A stretch of 28,940 nucleotides of DNA from a virus: IMG/VR virus record IMGVR_UViG_3300042504_000087, positions 1 to 28,940 of that record, one strand, 5' to 3'. Made by a program: the position numbers and the translations under genes. The notes below the pieces were generated by a model. That model saw only the letters and a list, made by a program, of their open reading frames with translations, did not search any database and had not been told where the DNA came from. Shown one piece after another: positions 26,864-28,940 of this stretch. How positions within the stretch are numbered: position 1 is the stretch's first letter; each line of letters opens with the position of its first letter.

Positions 26864-28816
26864 TCAAGCAATTGCTAAAAATATGTAGGTTGCGCCATTG
26901 GTATTGGCGTTAGAGCCAGACACCTCGTTAACAACAAAGCCTGTGCTATCTGTGTCTAGCCAATCTTCGCCAGTGACTTCTGCATTTGTATTATTTAATT
27001 CAAGGTAGGGGTCATTTCCAGAAACAATCCCTCGTGCTGAATCTGACACCATCCAATCACCAGTTGAGTCTGTGCGCTTGATAAGCACAAATCTTGCCCC
27101 ACCAGTAAAGCCACAGTTAATTGTTTGGCTAGAGCCATTGCCTGTGTATGTGCCTACTTTGGAAACACCTGCACAAGTGGCAAATAGGTAGGCAACATAG
27201 GTTGAGCCAGAAAAGTTAACTGCACTTTCTGTATTAACAGTAAAAACGGTGCTAGTTGGAGAAGTGCTATTCCAAGCCGCATTATCTGCGGTGCTTTCTA
27301 TTGTTGAATTTAGCGCCAAAACATTTGCTGCGCCAATAGTGCTGTTATATACGTACCAACTGTTTGATGCACTTCTTCTTTTGACAATTATTAACTCAGG
27401 CACTGCTGCCAAGTTATGAGTCAAAGTTCGTAAACTTCCCGTCCCTGTATAGCAAACCTCATCAAAGAAGCTAGGGGCACGTTTGAAGAACCAGTTAATG
27501 TAGGATGCAGTGTTTGCGTTTATATATTGAGCAGTATTGTCTGTCCCAAGTCGAACACCATCCATGGCATCAAATCCAGTTAGCGCATCTGTAAATGTTT
27601 CTTCTGCGCTAGTCCCTGTCTGCCTGAGTAGAAGTGTTGCCCCTCGCAGTCTGTCCCACGATGTTGAAAAATTAGCAGCTCGGTCTTTTATCCAAGCCAA
27701 ATCAGGTGCAAACCCTACACCAGTCACAGTAGCAGTTGCACCAGTACCAGTTCTAGTCAAAGGCGCAAACACCTTAGTCGCATCCGTAGGCACTTTCATC
27801 GGGCCTCTGCGAATGGCTATGTAGATGAATGTTTGACCAGAACCATAATTAAATTGAAAGCCAGTGCTTGTTAAGCCAGTTGTGCTACCTCCAATATCCT
27901 CGGCTGCCGATGTATTTGCTCTTAAATAGTTAAGTCCTGAAAAGTTAACAGTCCAACCCCTCATAGTGTCAAACATATACCAATCATCTGCGTTTGTTGC
28001 AGACTTAATAAGTAGCCACTGCGGTTCATAACCAAGATTAACAGTTGCTGGACTGCCGCCAGTAAAAGACCCACACGAAATCACATTGTCTGTACCAGTT
28101 AGGCCAAAGCCTCCTGCGTCATGGGCGAATAGGTAGGCTACGTATGTTCTACCAGAAAGATTTGAAAGACTCCCACCTTTAACAGTAAAGGTTGTTGATG
28201 TGGGTGCAATGTATGATGTTCCATTTCCCCAAACATCTTCACCACTAGTAAACCAAGCTGTTGTGTCATTTAAATAGCCGTAGCCGTTACCGCTGTTAAA
28301 ACCACGACTCCAACATACCCATTGAGCCGCATCGCTAGTGGATTTAACAATAATAAAGCCAGGCGTTGAGTCAAGACTGTGTGAAATAGCTCGACCATTA
28401 GTGCCATCACCCGTATAAGTCACAATATCAAAAAACTTTGGTTGCTTGCGGAATGTCCATGTAGCATACGTTCTAGGAGAAACAGAAAGACTAGCCCCAA
28501 CAGAAAAGCCAGTTGTGCTTAGAGAAGTTACATAATCTGTCTCTGTGGTTTCGGCATCAGTTGTATTTGTTCGCAAAACCTTAGTGATGCCCCTTGCCGT
28601 GTCTTGCACTAAATTTGAGCTAACATTTGACCTAGATTTCCACCAAATCATTCCGCCTTTAGTGGACAAATCAATTCCGTTGTTGATGGTTACAGCCGCA
28701 TCTGTGCCTGTGTAAAGTGTCGTACTGAACACATCCTCTATGTAGTTAACCACAACAGGAACACCACCACCAAAGGCATCGTAACTAGCCGCACCAGAAG
28801 TTGCTTGTAATGGCAT
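26864..28816 (-). CDS. Tail fibre/tail protein with repeated DUF7483-like modules
   Basis: The protein has 650 residues. Two kinds of module alternate. One type has W-K...D..RG (IWWKSRSNVSS at 57; LAWIKDRAANFS near 375) and ends in FRKQPKFFD or FKRAPSFFDE. The other type has YTGDGTNGRAISHSLDS, then a P..IIVK strand and a GRTYVAYLFA-like end, seen about four times. This repeated beta-rich layout is that of tail proteins I associate with DUF7483. It probably contacts the host surface. The start has AAGG eight bases upstream. The fibre gene lies next to the chaperone-like gene, as is usual. Confidence 0.8.
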   Translation of the reverse strand: MPLQATSGAASYDAFGGGVPVVVNYIEDVFSTTLYTGTDAAVTINNGIDLSTKGGMIWWKSRSNVSSNLVQDTARGITKVLRTNTTDAETTETDYVTSLSTTGFSVGASLSVSPRTYATWTFRKQPKFFDIVTYTGDGTNGRAISHSLDSTPGFIIVKSTSDAAQWVCWSRGFNSGNGYGYLNDTTAWFTSGEDVWGNGTSYIAPTSTTFTVKGGSLSNLSGRTYVAYLFAHDAGGFGLTGTDNVISCGSFTGGSPATVNLGYEPQWLLIKSATNADDWYMFDTMRGWTVNFSGLNYLRANTSAAEDIGGSTTGLTSTGFQFNYGSGQTFIYIAIRRGPMKVPTDATKVFAPLTRTGTGATATVTGVGFAPDLAWIKDRAANFSTSWDRLRGATLLLRQTGTSAEETFTDALTGFDAMDGVRLGTDNTAQYINANTASYINWFFKRAPSFFDEVCYTGTGSLRTLTHNLAAVPELIIVKRRSASNSWYVYNSTIGAANVLALNSTIESTADNAAWNSTSPTSTVFTVNTESAVNFSGSTYVAYLFATCAGVSKVGTYTGNGSSQTINCGFTGGARFVLIKRTDSTGDWMVSDSARGIVSGNDPYLELNNTNAEVTGEDWLDTDSTGFVVNEVSGSNANTNGATYIFLAIA

Positions 28817-28819
28817 GGT

Positions 28820-28940
28820 TTAAGCCTTAAATTGTGTGTTGCTTGCCAAGACTGTAAAAGTCGCACTACCTGTCTTGATGATGAGATAGCGATAGCTATC
28901 AATTCCACTTGCATTACCCGCAGTAGGCGCACCACCTAAC
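28820..28940 (-). CDS. C-terminal end of a virion or tail protein (partial)
   Basis: The frame is open from the right window edge to the TAA at 28820, giving 39 residues. These are APTAGNASGIDSYRYLIIKT, then GSATFTVLASNTQFKA at the very end. The aromatic, beta-rich sequence resembles tail proteins. The stop lies three bases before the fibre start, on the same strand, so it is the previous gene of the same operon. The N-terminus is outside the window. Confidence 0.65.
   Translation of the reverse strand, partial: LGGAPTAGNASGIDSYRYLIIKTGSATFTVLASNTQFKA

Noticed and set aside
1-28940. tRNA or rRNA genes
   Set aside because: No cloverleaf with conserved TTCGANNC arm or rRNA-like segment was noticed on reading both strands; this was by eye, without a covariance model.

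Overview
The window is part of the genome of a tailed double-stranded DNA phage (Caudoviricetes) of a Gram-negative host. The evidence is a portal protein, a large and a small terminase subunit, a P22 gp10-like tail protein, four ejection/structural proteins, a GH19 endolysin and a nested Rz/Rz1 spanin pair; the spanin needs a host with an outer membrane. The short-tailed (podovirus-like) inference rests on the portal and gp10-like proteins together with large Ala/Gly-rich internal virion proteins. No integrase, DNA polymerase or phage RNA polymerase is seen, and the major capsid gene must lie beyond the left end. The style (small DUF6321/DUF6496 proteins, PrimPol-helicase, tiny overlapping genes) suggests an environmental, perhaps freshwater, proteobacterial phage. 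The host itself cannot be named from the sequence.

Layout, read in the direction of transcription. On the minus strand from the right end to about 15.5 kb lie tail fibre and tail genes (28.9-26.3 kb), a chain of very small membrane and lipoprotein genes with the lysis genes (26.3-23.5 kb), then tail and ejection proteins (23.5-15.5 kb). A plus-strand island (13.0-15.5 kb) carries an ssDNA-binding protein, a GIY-YIG-like protein, several small unknown genes and a winged-helix protein, with a minus-strand XRE/Cro-type regulator embedded in it. A second minus-strand block starts at a good sigma70-like promoter near 12.93 kb. It encodes a SNF2-type helicase, a Cas4/RecB-like Fe-S nuclease and a PrimPol-helicase (replication/recombination). 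A 220-base non-coding region full of inverted repeats follows, then a zinc protein, a VRR-NUC nuclease, TerS, a DnaA-box-rich spacer, small genes, TerL, further small genes, a glycosyltransferase, a methyltransferase and the portal.

How it fits together: the divergent region at 12.9-13.0 kb and the XRE/GIY-YIG divergent region at 13.75-13.86 kb both carry a palindrome built from the same TTTCTG half-site, which suggests a common regulator for both promoters. Replication genes are followed on the same strand by packaging and head genes. Most genes overlap their neighbour by ATGA, GTGA or TAATG, so translation is probably coupled through long stretches. Seven genes too short for ordinary gene calling (30-54 codons) were recovered through these overlaps, their ribosome sites, or both.

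The least explained structure is at 8.10-8.39 kb. It holds seven copies of an 11-base motif (TTCCGYATTAG), arranged partly as two long hairpins that share an exact 19-base direct repeat, with another hairpin and DnaA-box-like sites among them. This is the best candidate in the window for an undescribed replication origin or post-transcriptional control element.
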